From Hymenoscyphus infarciens (lineage: Eukaryota > Ascomycota > Leotiomycetes > Helotiales > Helotiaceae): 64,000 nucleotides of DNA. Positions 42,840 through 54,782 of the stretch are shown in pieces (the stretch's first letter is position 1; each line of letters starts with the position of its first letter). The notes under the pieces were generated by a model. It was not told the DNA's origin. It searched no databases and saw only the letters and a list, made by a program, of their open reading frames with translations. The translations under genes were made by a program, and so were the position numbers. The stretch is taken from NCBI GenBank assembly GCA_001414345.1, contig LLCB01000145.1:1-64000 (forward strand). Direction: 5' to 3'.

Positions 42840-45068
42840 ATGAAGTACCTGACTATCACTCGAATTCTGGGAAGGGATGTAAAGCGATTCATTTCGTCGA
42901 TTCAGAATAACCTCCAACACGCACGCTTCACCACAATGGCTCCCCCCGACATCTCAGCGACACCTGCTTCCGACCAGCACATTCTACACGATGGAAAGGA
43001 ATACACAACAATCAAAGAAGGGTTGGCATATCTCTTAGTCCCCGCATCCGCTGCGAAGACTCCTCAAACCTCCCCTCAAGGCGAAAACCAACCTCAATCC
43101 GTCTTCTACAATCCTATCCAACAGTTCAATCGAGATTTGAGCGTCCTTGCGATTAAGGCATATGGGGAGCAGGTTCTGGAAGTTAGGAAGAAGAAGAATG
43201 TGCAAAGCAAGAAGAAGTTGAATGCAAAGAGGAAGGGCTCAAAGAGGAAGCGTGCCGAGGAAGGTGTTGACAGTACTTCGAGGAAGGCGGCCAAGCTGGA
43301 GGGGGAGGGCGATGTCGCAAGCTCTGAAGCTCCCAATGGAACAGCGATCCCTCCTCCAAATACCAATACAGAGAATGCCATGGAGGTTGATAATAAAGAG
43401 GATAGTGTGAAAGACCAAGCACCCCAAACGACAGAGGCACCCATTCCCGAAACCGCTACATCAGAAGAAAACAGCGCTCCCCAGGCAAACGATCAAGGTA
43501 ACGATGCGCCCCCAGCGATTGAGGAACAGCCTACACCATCTGCTTTAACCAAGCCACCATATTTTACTATTCTCGATGCATTATCAGCGACTGGACTTCG
43601 AGCTCTAAGATATATCCATGAAATCCCATTTGCTACCTCAGTCACGGCCAACGATCTATTACCCGATGCCACGAAAACAATCGAAAGGAACGTGCTACAC
43701 AATAAACTAGAGGAAAAAATTGAGGCAGTCACTGGCAATGCTTTAGCCCATATGTACAACGTATCATGCGGGGAATCAAAAGACCCTAAAAACCCCACCA
43801 CGCCGCGACCAAAATACGATGTCATAGACCTAGATCCCTACGGAACCGCAGCACCATTTCTAGATGCTGCAGTTCAATCAGTCCGAGACGACGGTGGTCT
43901 CCTCTGCGTAACCTGTACTGATGCCGGAGTCTGGGCCTCAAATAGTTATCCGGAAAAATCATTTTCCCTCTATGGTGGTATACCAATCAAAGGCATGCAA
44001 TCCCACGAAGGTGGTTTACGACTTATTCTCCACGCCATCTCAGCATCCGCAGCGAAATACGGACTAGCAATGGAACCACTCCTTTCCCTCTCTATCGATT
44101 TCTACGCCCGAGTATTTGTAAAGATCCACAAGTCACCCGCAGAAGTAAAATTTCTAGCTGGAAAGACATTGGTGGTCTACAACTGCGATAGTGGCTGTGG
44201 AGCATGGACAACACAAATGATCGCCCGAAACAAATTGATGAAGAATAAGAATGGGAATGGTTATTTCTGGAAGCATGTATTTGGAATCGCACCAGTAACC
44301 AGCGAAAACTGCCAGCACTGTGGATCGAAAACTCACATGGCAGGTCCTATGTACGCCGGCCCCTTACACTCCCCCGACTTCATCAAGAAAATCTTAGATG
44401 GATTGCCTGGTGTATCAAAAGACACCTACCAAACCTACGACAGAATCGAAGGTATGCTCTCCACCGCCCTCGAAGAAACATTACCCCATCTACAAGATCA
44501 AGAAGAGAATAATTCTCCTACCGCAACTTCGAAAACCGGAAAGTACGACCCGGCGGCTATAGATCACTTCCCATTTTTCTTCATTCCTTCTACTCTTGCG
44601 AAAGTCATTCATTGTATTACACCACATGAAAATGCTATGCGGGGAGCCTTACGACATCTCGGGTATAGATGTACGAGGAGTCATACGAAGCCTGGTACTA
44701 TCAAAACCGACGCTCCCTGGGAGATAATCTGGGAGGTCATGCGGGAATGGGTGAAGCAAAAGGCTCCCATTAGAGATGGTGCTGTGAGGGAGGGAACTGC
44801 CGGGTGGAGGATTTTGAAGCTGGGCGAGAGCAAAACGGAGAAGGATGAGCCAACTACGGAAACGGGAAATGGATCTGGCGAGTCTTCGACAGAGAAGAAG
44901 GAAGAGAAACCGAAGATTGTCTTTGATGAGAATCTAGGGAAGGAGAAGGATGCGAAGAAACTTGTTAGGTACCAGCTGAATCCCAGAGAGAATTGGGGAC
45001 CAATGAATCGGGCTAGTAACAAGGGGCAGAAGAAGGCTGCTGCTGAGAGTCTGGCAGGTGAATCTTAA
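42840..45068 (+). CDS. TRM1: tRNA (guanine26-N2)-dimethyltransferase
   Basis: A single exon gives 742 aa from the ATG at 42840. The SAM-dependent methyltransferase motifs are DALSATGLRALRYIHE (motif I), DLDPYGTAAPFLDAA (catalytic DPYG region) and CVTCTDAGVWA. The Trm1-specific Cys elements CDSGCGAW and CQHCGSKTHMAGPMYAGPLH follow. The enzyme makes m2,2G26 in tRNA. The first 32 residues are basic and lack acidic residues except one (TRILGRDVKRFISSIQNN), resembling a mitochondrial presequence. A second in-frame ATG at 42936 (MAPPDIS) would give a form without it, as in yeast, where two starts supply mitochondria and nucleus. A Lys/Arg-rich stretch (about 110-140) may be a nuclear signal. Long acidic insertions near 150-220 and a Lys/Glu-rich C-terminal tail enlarge the protein. 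Confidence 0.95.
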   Translation: MKYLTITRILGRDVKRFISSIQNNLQHARFTTMAPPDISATPASDQHILHDGKEYTTIKEGLAYLLVPASAAKTPQTSPQGENQPQSVFYNPIQQFNRDLSVLAIKAYGEQVLEVRKKKNVQSKKKLNAKRKGSKRKRAEEGVDSTSRKAAKLEGEGDVASSEAPNGTAIPPPNTNTENAMEVDNKEDSVKDQAPQTTEAPIPETATSEENSAPQANDQGNDAPPAIEEQPTPSALTKPPYFTILDALSATGLRALRYIHEIPFATSVTANDLLPDATKTIERNVLHNKLEEKIEAVTGNALAHMYNVSCGESKDPKNPTTPRPKYDVIDLDPYGTAAPFLDAAVQSVRDDGGLLCVTCTDAGVWASNSYPEKSFSLYGGIPIKGMQSHEGGLRLILHAISASAAKYGLAMEPLLSLSIDFYARVFVKIHKSPAEVKFLAGKTLVVYNCDSGCGAWTTQMIARNKLMKNKNGNGYFWKHVFGIAPVTSENCQHCGSKTHMAGPMYAGPLHSPDFIKKILDGLPGVSKDTYQTYDRIEGMLSTALEETLPHLQDQEENNSPTATSKTGKYDPAAIDHFPFFFIPSTLAKVIHCITPHENAMRGALRHLGYRCTRSHTKPGTIKTDAPWEIIWEVMREWVKQKAPIRDGAVREGTAGWRILKLGESKTEKDEPTTETGNGSGESSTEKKEEKPKIVFDENLGKEKDAKKLVRYQLNPRENWGPMNRASNKGQKKAAAESLAGES

Positions 45069-45918
45069 GAGCCTTTGATGCAATCTTCTCTCGAGGTTTC
45101 GATTACTGGGAACATCTTCCAGGTAACATAGGTAGATGGTGGGGCATAAGGATGCCATGTGTACAAGAAATTAACAATGCCCTTCAACAAATTCTATCTT
45201 CTTGCTTTTAGACCCGCGCCTAGGTGATGAGAAACATTCATCATCCAAATTCAAGATTTGGGTTTTGAGCTTTAAGAAGTCAAATTCAATTGCGGCTTAC
45301 TCACGGATCCATTGGATAAAGTCGACTCCAAAAGAAACTCCGCATTGTATTACTTCATCGCTTTAGTTTATACTCCTGCTTCTACAGTTTCCACTTGAAA
45401 AACCAAGTTTTTAAACCACACCCCTCTCAATCTAAATCTCACAGAATAAAGCTATTGACTTAACACTTCGTTCTTATTGATTTCAGTCGAGTTGACAAGG
45501 CTCATCAAGCGATAAATGTCTCTGGGATAGGCAAAGCTCACTTGCGAACTACCTGAGAGCTTACAAAATCCATTGTCATAGCTGCTCCTTAATCGTCGCC
45601 TAGATTGAACCATACTCATCAACTTGCTTTAGATCTTTCCACACTGTGATCTGCTGCTTACTGCAAAAACCAAATCGAATATGGCAGAGTTTGTCAGGAC
45701 AGCCCGCAAGAGAAACAAGCCTTTTTCTTGTTTGGTTGCTACTTCTATCCAAAGAACGAAAAACGATAGAGAATTCCCTAAACCTACAAGTGTGTCTACC
45801 CAACCCATCGCGAATTTTAATTACCCATCAAGCATGAATACCATCCATCATATATACTACCCCTCAGCCTCCCTCTCCATTCCTCCCCCACTACATTCCC
45901 CCCAAAATTACTTATCAT
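45069..45918. other. Convergent intergenic region
   Basis: It lies between the stops of TRM1 and the ArfGAP gene. Overlapping short frames are present at 45646-45974, but none has family features and they run into the 3' end of the ArfGAP gene. No gene is called. Confidence 0.5.
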
Positions 45919-47322
45919 CTACCACTTATCCCAATTATCCTCGTCCTTCTTCTTCCCCATCAGTCCTTGACTAGCACCCCCAGAACCTCCCTTGACAGCA
46001 CTCGTCCCAATAGAAGAACTACTCTTCTGCGCTCCTGCATCCGAGAAGCTATCCCAGAAATCCTTCTTACTCTCATCAATAGGCGCTTGTCTGTATGCCC
46101 CACCACTGCTGGGTCCCTCAACGAATCTATTGAATCCATCTGCTGCTCCTTTTGCGCCTGTTTGTGCGCCTTTGGCTACAGTTGCGGCGGTGATTCGTGC
46201 TTGGGCTGCGAAGTCTGTTTCTGCGATCTGTTTGTGTACGTGTTAGGAGATATTTCGGTGGGGATTGGGATTGGGATTAGAGTTGGGAGGGGGGAAATGA
46301 GGGGAGGGGGAACTACCTTGGCAGCAGTAGGTTGAATATACCCATCATTAACCGTCTTCGCAGTCTTCGTAACCGTCGTAGTAAACCATCCAAATCCCTT
46401 TGTAAGAGCAGCAACAGGATCCTTCTGCAAATCATTGAATCCCGGCAGCGCAGCGTCCTCCTCCTTCTTCATGGGTCCCGCACTACCGAAGCCTGCATAC
46501 TTTCCTCCCTGACTGGGTGGTAAATCTGCAGAGCGATTTGCGTTCGCTGCTCCTAGACCAGCAAAGTATTTATCATCTACCTTTGTCTTGCCTGTGCGAT
46601 CGGGTCGGGGACTTTCGGTTCGTGAGCCTAGAGGTGTTTGACTTCGACTGTTGGAATTGCTACTAGCGGAGTTGTTGGAGAAGGACTGCGATGTTGGTGC
46701 TGGTTTGACAGTGGGGACGTATTCCTTTCCTTCGATTTTGGCTCCGAGTCGGTCTTTGTATTCCTCGCCCACATCTCCTGAATATCGTTCTGCGATCGTC
46801 GCGTCGTCCCAACTGTTCCCCAGCATTAGTATGACTTCGTACATCCTCATCTCAACAGCCCCAATCGCCGTATGAAAACACATCCCCATGCCACAGTGAA
46901 ATGAATATGCCTACCTTATACCAGCCATCTTGTTCGATTCAGCCTCGTCAAAGAAATCCCTCCACGTCTTATTACCCCCCAACCTCATCCGCTCAATCTC
47001 CATAGCCTTAAATGCATCCATAGTAATACTCCTCACGAAACTAATATGCACTCCTAAACCGCGATGTACCCCAGCGCAAGAAAGGCAGATAAAGACACCG
47101 AATTTAGGACTCGCCCATTGCGGGGAGGGCGCCCCGCAGTCAGCGCAACGGTCATTGCCAGACGATTTTTGGATCTCGAGAAGCTATTTTTTGCGTTAGC
47201 ACATATGCCAATTCAAGGCGATCGCGATCACAGAAGAAGAGAGCAACATAACAAGGCTAGCTGAAACAAAATACCTTTGATCTCGTCTCCGGATCGACCT
47301 CCCACATCGCCTTGCTGGCCAT
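45919..47322 (-). CDS. ADP-ribosylation factor GTPase-activating protein (Gcs1-type)
   Basis: Four exons (47322-47275, 47183-46915, 46812-46317, 46227-45919) give 373 aa. The ArfGAP zinc finger is [11 protein letters not shown]...FICLSC (Cys29, 32, 49, 52), followed by the catalytic arginine in GVHRGLGVH (Arg57) and SITMDAF. The domain ends near residue 125. The remainder is Ser/Pro-rich with lipid-packing-type segments ([20 protein letters not shown]) as in Gcs1/ArfGAP1 ALPS motifs, and ends NWDKW. The protein stimulates GTP hydrolysis on Arf1 and sheds COPI coats at Golgi membranes. Intron 2 splits AG|T so that [14 protein letters not shown] is formed. Confidence 0.93.
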
Positions 47323-48167
47323 ACTTGCGGTACCGTAGTGCACTTGTCGTACTCAAAGAACCGGGGACGATTGAGGTTCACTTAAGAACGATATCGACTT
47401 CTTGAAACGGGTATAGCTGGCTTCTAGAATGCGACGAGGGTGAAAGAATATAATGCGAGACGTCACTGAGTGTTTGGAGTTGAAGTGGAGCGGGGAGTTT
47501 TGGTGCGGGCTAGAAAAAGGAGGTCTAGGTCTCGAGCCAACCAATGATGCAGAGGACCATGGCAAGGCTACGAGTTTCTGTCTTCAGCCACAGAAAAGCC
47601 ACATTTGAAATACCCAAGTATTGCTTATAGTAGTCGAGAAATAGAGATGAGGGCGATGAGATTTACGATAAATTGGAATAAATATGTGACATCACAAATT
47701 TTGACACTATGCACGATTTTATGATCTGTCATTACTATCGATGGAATTCCACCGCTCAATAACTTTTCCCATCCATCCTGTCCCGGAGAGCACATCGAGA
47801 AATCTAGTTGTACAGCCCTGAGTGCCGGAGAAATGGTAGTAACACATCATGTAAGAAGAGTCATCGAGAACCATTGCCCCAGGGTTTGATAGAATTTGGT
47901 GGGCAGCACGAATTGAGACTCGAGAGTATAATTCTTCAGACACCACCAAAAAACCACCCTCCTAGAGAACAACGACCCCACCTAAAAAGAAAATCATAAG
48001 AAGCTGACCATGTCCATTGGGAAATCAATGAATCACAAATCCAGCCTCCCTCCCGAGTGCATCCATATGGCGCCGAACAATGGTCCAAAAGCAACGTGTA
48101 AAAGAATGCATCTGACATTGTCTGCGAAATGAAGCACCTATCATCGTACAATAATACATGGCTACGC
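47323..48167. other. Intergenic region
   Basis: It holds the promoter of the ArfGAP gene and the 3' flank of the RRM gene. A 76-codon frame at 47719-47949 (minus) has no family features or splice partners. Nothing else is seen. Confidence 0.5.
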
Positions 48168-49513
48168 TTATGCAGCAGTAACCTCGGTGCCGTTGGTAGC
48201 CTCAGTAGCAGCATCAGCAGCTGGGGCATTGGCATCATCGTCGGTCTTGTCTGGGCTGTCAATGGCGACCTTGACAGCGATCTCACGACCCTCAATCTCC
48301 TTTCCGTTCATCTCGTTGACAGCCTTTTGTTGTTGCTCCTCAGAGGCAAGAGTGACGAATCCGAATCCACGACCCTTGCGGGGCTCGTTGCGGGCTTGGA
48401 GCTTCTTGACCATGAAGCGGGGAATTGGGCGGAGGGCAATCTTAGCAGAAGATGGCTCATAAGCAGCGAAGAGCTCCTTAAGCTATGGAAGAGGTTAGAG
48501 GTGTACATAGTGTGGAATTGCAGAAGAATCTTACCTTCTCCTCAGAGAGATCGTAAGGGAGGTTGGCAACCATGACCTTGTTCTTGGATGGGATTCCATC
48601 AGCTGGGGGACCACGCTCACGGCGCTCTCGTGGTTGACGGGCAGCTTGGGGCTTGCCATCCTTGTCCAACTTCTCGGTCTTCTCAGTAGTCTCCTTGGTG
48701 GCATCAGTAGCTGGGGTGGCCTCAGTGGTAGTTGGGACTTCAGCGCCTTCCTCTCCCTTCGACTGGAATTAGTCAGTAGAAGCCATGTGGAAATGATTAA
48801 TTGTACTTACTCCTCTGGCAGCACGTCCGCCACGTCCAGCACGGCCACGGCCTCGACCACGTCCACGGCCAGATTGGCGACGGCGACCACCCTCTCCACC
48901 AGAAGCACCCTCACCTCCGCTTGCAGCTCCCTCACCCTTCTCACCAGCCGGCTCAGGCTTGCGAGCAAGTTGTACGGAGACCTTGCGATCAAGAATCTCC
49001 TTTCCTGAAAGCTCGGCGATGGCACGCTCAGCCTCGGATGGGGTGGACAAATCAACGAACGCATAGCCAACTGGACGATCGGTACGTGGGTTCTTTGGGA
49101 TGGATGTAGATTCACTGTGGAGGAAATGAGGTCAGCATATGAAGCTTGGAATGTGGAGATCGACCCAAGACCTGTTATGGGCTTCGGGGTAATTTGGCAG
49201 GTTGAAGCTTGAGTCGCGACCCCAGATGTGCGGTGATGGTGAGCTGCAGGAAGAAGAGGATAGGCAAAACTTACACCAAGTATCCGTTGAAGAAAGTTGT
49301 CAACTCCCCCTCAGTAGTCGCATATGCGAGGTTACCGATATAGAGTCTACGGCCCTCTGCAGCGCTGGCTAGAACTGCCTCATTGTGAGCAGCACTGGCG
49401 GCCTTGTCACTGCTGGTGGCAGCATCGGCAGGCTTGTCAGAGATGGTTGTGTTGCCAAGAGTGGCAGTTACGTCGTTGACGGCGTCAGAAACTTTCTCCA
49501 CGATGGCAGACAT
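48168..49513 (-). CDS. Two-RRM RNA-binding protein with RG-rich linker
   Basis: Four exons (49513-49275, 49114-48811, 48762-48535, 48482-48168) give 361 aa. RRM1 (about 54-131) has RNP2 LYIGNL and RNP1 VGYAFVDL. A Gly/Arg-rich linker (GRGRGRGRGRAGRGGR) follows, and then an acidic/Thr-rich spacer. RRM2 (about 225-330) shows VMVANLPYDL and GRGFGFVTL. RRM1 is split by a 160-nt intron after GYLV. N- and C-terminal tails are Ala/Asp/Thr-rich. The layout suggests a cytoplasmic or nucleolar mRNP protein, but I cannot name the orthologue. The start at 49513 is the first ATG with a sensible acidic N-terminus; the frame extends upstream without features. Confidence 0.9.
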
Positions 49514-50668
49514 GTTGAAGATAGGTGGTGTGTTTGACTGAAGAACTTGAGGTTTTGTGTGGAATTTATCGACGTTGGCTGAGTATATTGACTCTTGCAC
49601 AAATTGGGGGAGTGATAGGGTAGCTAGGTGCCCTAGAAGTCTGGATGGTGTTTGTTGGGAGTGGAAAGTTGGGGACTCGATCGGATCTGGTTGTGATGTG
49701 ATTTCAAAAGAAAGGGAGGAGGGAAGGCGTGGAGAGAATTATAACAAATTCCACAGCCGCACCCTTCGCGCTAAGCGAGATAGCTCTTACTCAAGTGGGA
49801 CTAGTGTGTGAATGGGTTTGTGAGCAGGGGGATGGCCTAAGTAAAGAGCGATTCACGGGCTATCAGTTTGCACCTTCCTTTGTTATTTTCTTAGTCAGGA
49901 TTATGAAATACTACATGTGAATACCTACCTAGGTAGGTATCTGGGTAGACTAACATTCGTGTTGGTGTTGTGAGGAAGGCACGACCACGGTGCTTTGTGT
50001 GTACCTACCTAGGTACCACAATGTACACAAACAATTCGTCACCACCGATTTGCTACCCCTTAGCAACAACCCCTTAGCACAACCCTGTCCTGCCTAGCCT
50101 TGACCTTTATCCCTAGGATGAACTACCAAATAGCCTGTTACTGTACTATTTAATTTTTTAATTACTCCAACACTTAATGTGAAAAGCGGTGCACACTCAC
50201 AATAGATTCGCATTGCACTTTTGTGCGTCCCTTTCCACTGCAAGTCACCTGCAAGTCGGCATAATTACTGCAGCAACGGGGAAAGAGGAGTCATTCGCCG
50301 CGCAAGGCTGTGGATGTTTGCTGGCCTTGTGGAACCTTCCCCTTTTCAGGGGCAACTAACTCATCTAAGCTTTGAAATTATTATGCTATAAATCAGACAC
50401 TTTATTATCAAGCTAGGATCTGGGTTAGAAGGCGCAATGCAGAGCAGATTACTTCAACGCAAATACCGTCATAATTATATCTAACTCTAAGCTGACAAGT
50501 GCCTGTGAGAACCAGGGCAGGCTGTGAAAAATAGAGAGTCTCGTGACTAACGTGATTCTTTCTTTTGTTTTTAGCCGGAGTAAAGCCGATTTCGTTATCA
50601 AATGGCAAACCTGCACCCATCCTCACACAACACCCTGACAAAACACCCTGGACCTGATTGTCCCCAAC
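49514..50668. promoter_or_regulatory. Divergent region between RRM and TAH18 genes with CCTAGG palindromes
   Basis: A perfect 20-bp palindrome ATACCTACCTAGGTAGGTAT occupies 49921-49940, and a related TACCTACCTAGGTA lies at 50002-50015. The same core occurs upstream of the WSC gene. No gene is supported; a 126-codon minus frame at 50408-50788 overlaps the TAH18 start and is a shadow. Confidence 0.5.
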
Positions 50669-53404
50669 ATGGCGGAGGTAGTCCCTGGCCAGCGGCACGA
50701 CAGACGCGCTCTCATTCTTTTTGGATCGGAAACTGGGAATAGCGAAGATGTGGCGGAATGTTTTGGTCAAGTGGTTGAGAGGCTTCATTTCGTAAGCAAG
50801 GTCTGCGAGATGAACGAGGTCGATCTTGTATGTCTGTCATATCTCCTCCACGTCGGTTTATATATAGCCTCGACTTGAATCAGTATTCGAACTATTCGAA
50901 CTGTGCAGGTGCGACTCCAGGTGCTGACGGCAGCCACAGAATTTCCTGTCCAAAGCTACCGTGGTCATTTTTGTCATCTCAACAACGGGTCAAGGCGAAT
51001 TTCCCAAAAATGCCAGGAAGTTCTGGAAAAGCCTCCTCAGAAAACGTTTGCCTCCGGGCTGTTTAAGTCACGTGTCATTCGCGGCCTTTGGGCTTGGAGA
51101 TAGTTCGTATGTTCAGTATGTTGTCTTCCTGCGCAGTATTTCATAATGGAATTTAGTGCATGAAATTCGTATACTGATCTGGGAAAAGGTTCAATTGGGC
51201 CGTTCGCAAGTTGCACAAGCGCTTGGAACAGCTGGGGGCGCAGGAGATATACCCGCGAGGGGAGGCAGACGAGCAACACAACGAGGGGTGAGTACTGCTT
51301 ATAACAATTAGCGCTCGCTGTTATTGAAACGTGTTTCCACCAGGAACTTCTTCTTAAAACTGGCTACAAAAAATGGTTACTGACTTGCAACAGAATTGAT
51401 GGGACCTATCTATCGTGGTCGGCAGATTTTGGGAGGCACCTTCTCTCTTTGTATCCATTACCAGAAGGAGTAGTGCCGATTCCACCAGAGATTTTTCTCC
51501 CACCAAAGTATTATCTTGAGCTTGCAGGAAGGAAGAGAGAAAAGCAGAAAAACGCAACATCGGATTCTTCTGCGCAGCCAAAACTAAAAGATTCAGACTC
51601 GTTGGTTGTGGTTGACACAAAAACAGGCGAGGCACGGGACAAAACAAAGTCGGGTTCCTTCCTTGAGCAAGCAACTACGACGCAACCGCAGCCGAGCTTT
51701 CTTGCGGCGACAACAGCAACCCCTCTGGAAACCACGACTCCAGACCCAACCTCAAACCTTTCCGGGGTCTCAACGATTCTGGACGCAACTGCGAACCCTT
51801 CAGACCTTCTAAATTCGCCGACCATTGGCTCAGTTGCAAAGTCTTCTTTGCACGCCGAAACTGCGAACGCAAAAGAGCCCGCGACTTCCGCGCCCCAGTC
51901 TTCAAACTCTGACGAGCCACCAACTTCTACTCCAACCTTCCACCAACCCCCTCCGATCAACGGTAGCATTGTCAACCCGGTCAACATCGCCAGTAGCACT
52001 TCGGCCCAATCTGTTGCCAACATGGATGATTTCTACTGTGGATTCTTTCCGCCCCGAATGGAGGACGAGCCCATACCATGCAATCAACTCAAAGAAGCAG
52101 CCTCTGGTGAACCGGAGAGTCGCGACCCCTATATATCAAATGATATCAAGGTACCGTTCCCAGATGCCACGTCTGTCCAGGTTCTGAGCAACATGCGCAT
52201 GACCCCGAAAAACCACTGGCAAGACGTTCGTCAAATCACATTCGCAGTCCCCGAAAAGCTAGACCCTAGACCCGGAGACGTCTTGATCTTGTACCCTCGA
52301 AACTTTGAAGAGGATGTTGACAAATTAATCGAGTTGATGGGCTGGGGCGATGTAGAGGACCAGGAGATCATATTCAAAGCTTGTGAACCGGATTACTTCG
52401 CTGCTGAGATGTTGGCTTCAAAGCCTCACAGCCTTCACCCCGTCCAGGGAAGCACTCTGAGAGACCTACTTACCTACAATCTTGACATCACCGCCATCCC
52501 CAACCGTCGTTTCTTCGATTTCATCGCTCAACACACTAAGGATATGGTACACCGCGAACGATTGCTTGAATTCACCAACCCAGCCTTCAGTGATGAGTTC
52601 TTCGATTACGCCGCTCGCCCACGCCGAAAGATTATCGAGGTTCTCCAGGACTTTCCAAGTGTCAAGATCCCGTGGAAGTTCGCTGTCGGCATGTTCCCTG
52701 TCATTCGAGGTCGGAAGTACAGCATTTGCAACGGAGGAAACCAAACAGTATTGCCTGCTTACCACCCTTTGCCCGGCATGGTCAAAGTCCAAATCCTGGT
52801 CGCCATCGTCAGATACCGTACTGCACTGCAAAAGATTCGCCAGGGACTCTGCTCACGATACGTTTCCCAACTGCATCCTGGTTACAAAGTGGATATTGTG
52901 GTGGAGGAGCCGGGCACATTCGGTGGACGTGATCAATATCATCCTAAAAAGCCCCTCATCTTAATCGGTCCCGGTACTGGTATTGCACCTCTCCGGTCTC
53001 TCATCTGGGAGCGCGCATGCAGGAAACTCAAGGATGAGAACAAGCGAAACGAAACCATTTTGTTCTACGGCGGGCGCAACAAAGATGCAGACTACTTCTA
53101 CGCAGACGAGTGGTATACTTTGAGAGAACATGTCACCCCCTTCACGGCCTTTTCGCGCGACCAAAAGGAGAAGATCTACGTTCAGGACATTATCCGTCAA
53201 CAGGGAAAACTGGTTTGGCAGATGATTGATGAGGGTGCCAATATCTACGTCTGTGGAAGTGCGGGAGCTATGCCAAAGGGCGTTCGAGCTGCGATTGCGG
53301 ATGTCATGGAGGAATGGGGTAATTTTAAGGATCGGGAGGAGGTTGAGCAGACTCTCGCTGCTATGCAGAAGAAAGGCGGCCGCTATATTGAAGAGGTTTG
53401 GTGA
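50669..53404 (+). CDS. TAH18: NADPH-dependent diflavin reductase (Tah18/NDOR1-type)
   Basis: Four exons (50669-50827, 50934-51115, 51189-51287, 51394-53404) give 816 aa. The flavodoxin domain has LFGSETGNSEDVAE (FMN phosphate loop), FVISTTGQGEFPKNA and FGLGDSSY. The FAD/NADPH module shows MTPKNHWQDVRQITF, GPGTGIAPLRSL, FYGGRNKDADYFY, CGSAGAMPKGVR and a C-terminal aromatic EVW. Acceptor choice at 50933, with a CTGAC branch 3-7 nt upstream, restores the frame; the more obvious CAG at 50906 would not. The enzyme passes electrons from NADPH to Dre2 for cytosolic Fe-S protein assembly. A Ser/Thr/Pro/Ala-rich segment of about 170-180 residues separates the flavodoxin and FAD domains, making the protein roughly 180 aa longer than usual. 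Confidence 0.93.
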
Positions 53405-54782
53405 ACTGGACTTCGCGGATGCTTTACGGATGTCATGACTTGCATTTGGCGTGGGTTCTTTTACGCTGGAGTTCTGGGACAGCATACAAATACGTGCGCA
53501 TTTACATGGTTCTCATGGACATGGGTAAATGGACAAAGCTATGTAGATGGAGCAGCCTCGCGGCAGTGGAATGATATGATGGTGTTGAAATGGGGTTATG
53601 GTAATTTCTCTTTTTCTCTTCTACGATGTTTATTTTGCTCAAGGTTCGCTTTGGCAGATATGGAAAGAGTTCTACCTATCTATGGATCGCGAGATGGTAG
53701 TGCGATTAAGTAGAATTTGAAATACAATGGATTTACCACCAAGCTCTTGCTGTTTTGTTTTTAGGATTGACGTAATTGGGTATGCGGTCATTCTTTATTT
53801 TCTCTTGTGTGTATGCTCTTTTTTGCTGAGGCTAGTTTTTGTATTGAAGAGCTAGTTTGACAGGCCACGTTCGTCGATTGTTTTCTTATGATCGGTTTGA
53901 ACACGTATCGGTTTGAGGGATTACTTGATGTCTCTTATTCTTTTGATCGTAACATTTTCATTTCCTGATATTCTTTTTGAGGCTTGAAAGTGAAGGGAGA
54001 CGAGCTAGTACCTAGTCAGACTACCGCTTCTTTGGATACGCTCACCGAAAAACGGTGGAACCAAGGACATGGTGCTGGTGTCACGGTAGGCACTAGGTCT
54101 TAGTTTATTTTACTGTGTGCGGAGATTTATTGAGAAGCTGGTAGTCTCGACAGTGGATCGTTGCGAGACAGGGGAGTTTGGCTATGATTATTTATATTTA
54201 ATTGTCGAAATTGAGTTTTGAAATTCCAACGTGGCACTCAAATTATGTTGAGTCGGGAAAGAATTAATGCCAGTGTTACTTTGAATCGATGGTGAGTCCT
54301 TCGCTTAAGATACTGGTGTTCCTTATTTGGAGGCTAGTTTAGTATTGTTGTCGGGTTTTCGTTGGTCTTTTGGTGCTAGCAATTAGGCTGTGCACTTGGT
54401 GCTTAGTATTATGATGGTCTGCTATTATTATTATTGTGAGGTAAGAATTGTAAGTTTAGAGCAGTCTTTTAACTGTTATCCCTCTTTATTTTCTTCTTCT
54501 ACCTTTCTCCAGAGATCAGAACTTTTCTTGAAACCCTTCTCTCGAATACTTCAGTCACTTCTACAAGCAAGATTATCTCCTCTTCCGAGTTACGATACCT
54601 CGGGAACGAAGTCAAGGCCCAAGTGACCCAACACCAACATTCGAGAGTATATCTGCTCAGCCAATCCGTCACGCACTTCACACGTTTCCACAAGATACAC
54701 AGTTTCCGTCTACAAAGCCTCGAGAAAACCAAGGCAGGAACCAAGACATCCAGCACCAATATCCTCTCGATATTCTCTCATC
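53405..54782. other. Intergenic region
   Basis: Short frames at 53435-53713 and 54390-54814 lack family features. A pyrimidine-rich stretch near 54480-54530 precedes the next start. No gene, RNA or repeat is recognised. Confidence 0.5.

Noticed and set aside
45646..45974. Overlapping plus-strand frames as a gene
   Set aside because: They have low-complexity composition and overlap the antisense 3' end of the ArfGAP gene.
47719..47949. 76-codon minus-strand frame as a gene
   Set aside because: No family features, and it lies in the downstream flank of the RRM gene.
50908..51100. Apparent frameshift in the TAH18 flavodoxin domain
   Set aside because: Using the acceptor at 50933 (CTGAC branch just upstream) instead of the CAG at 50906 gives a continuous in-phase frame, so no frameshift is needed.
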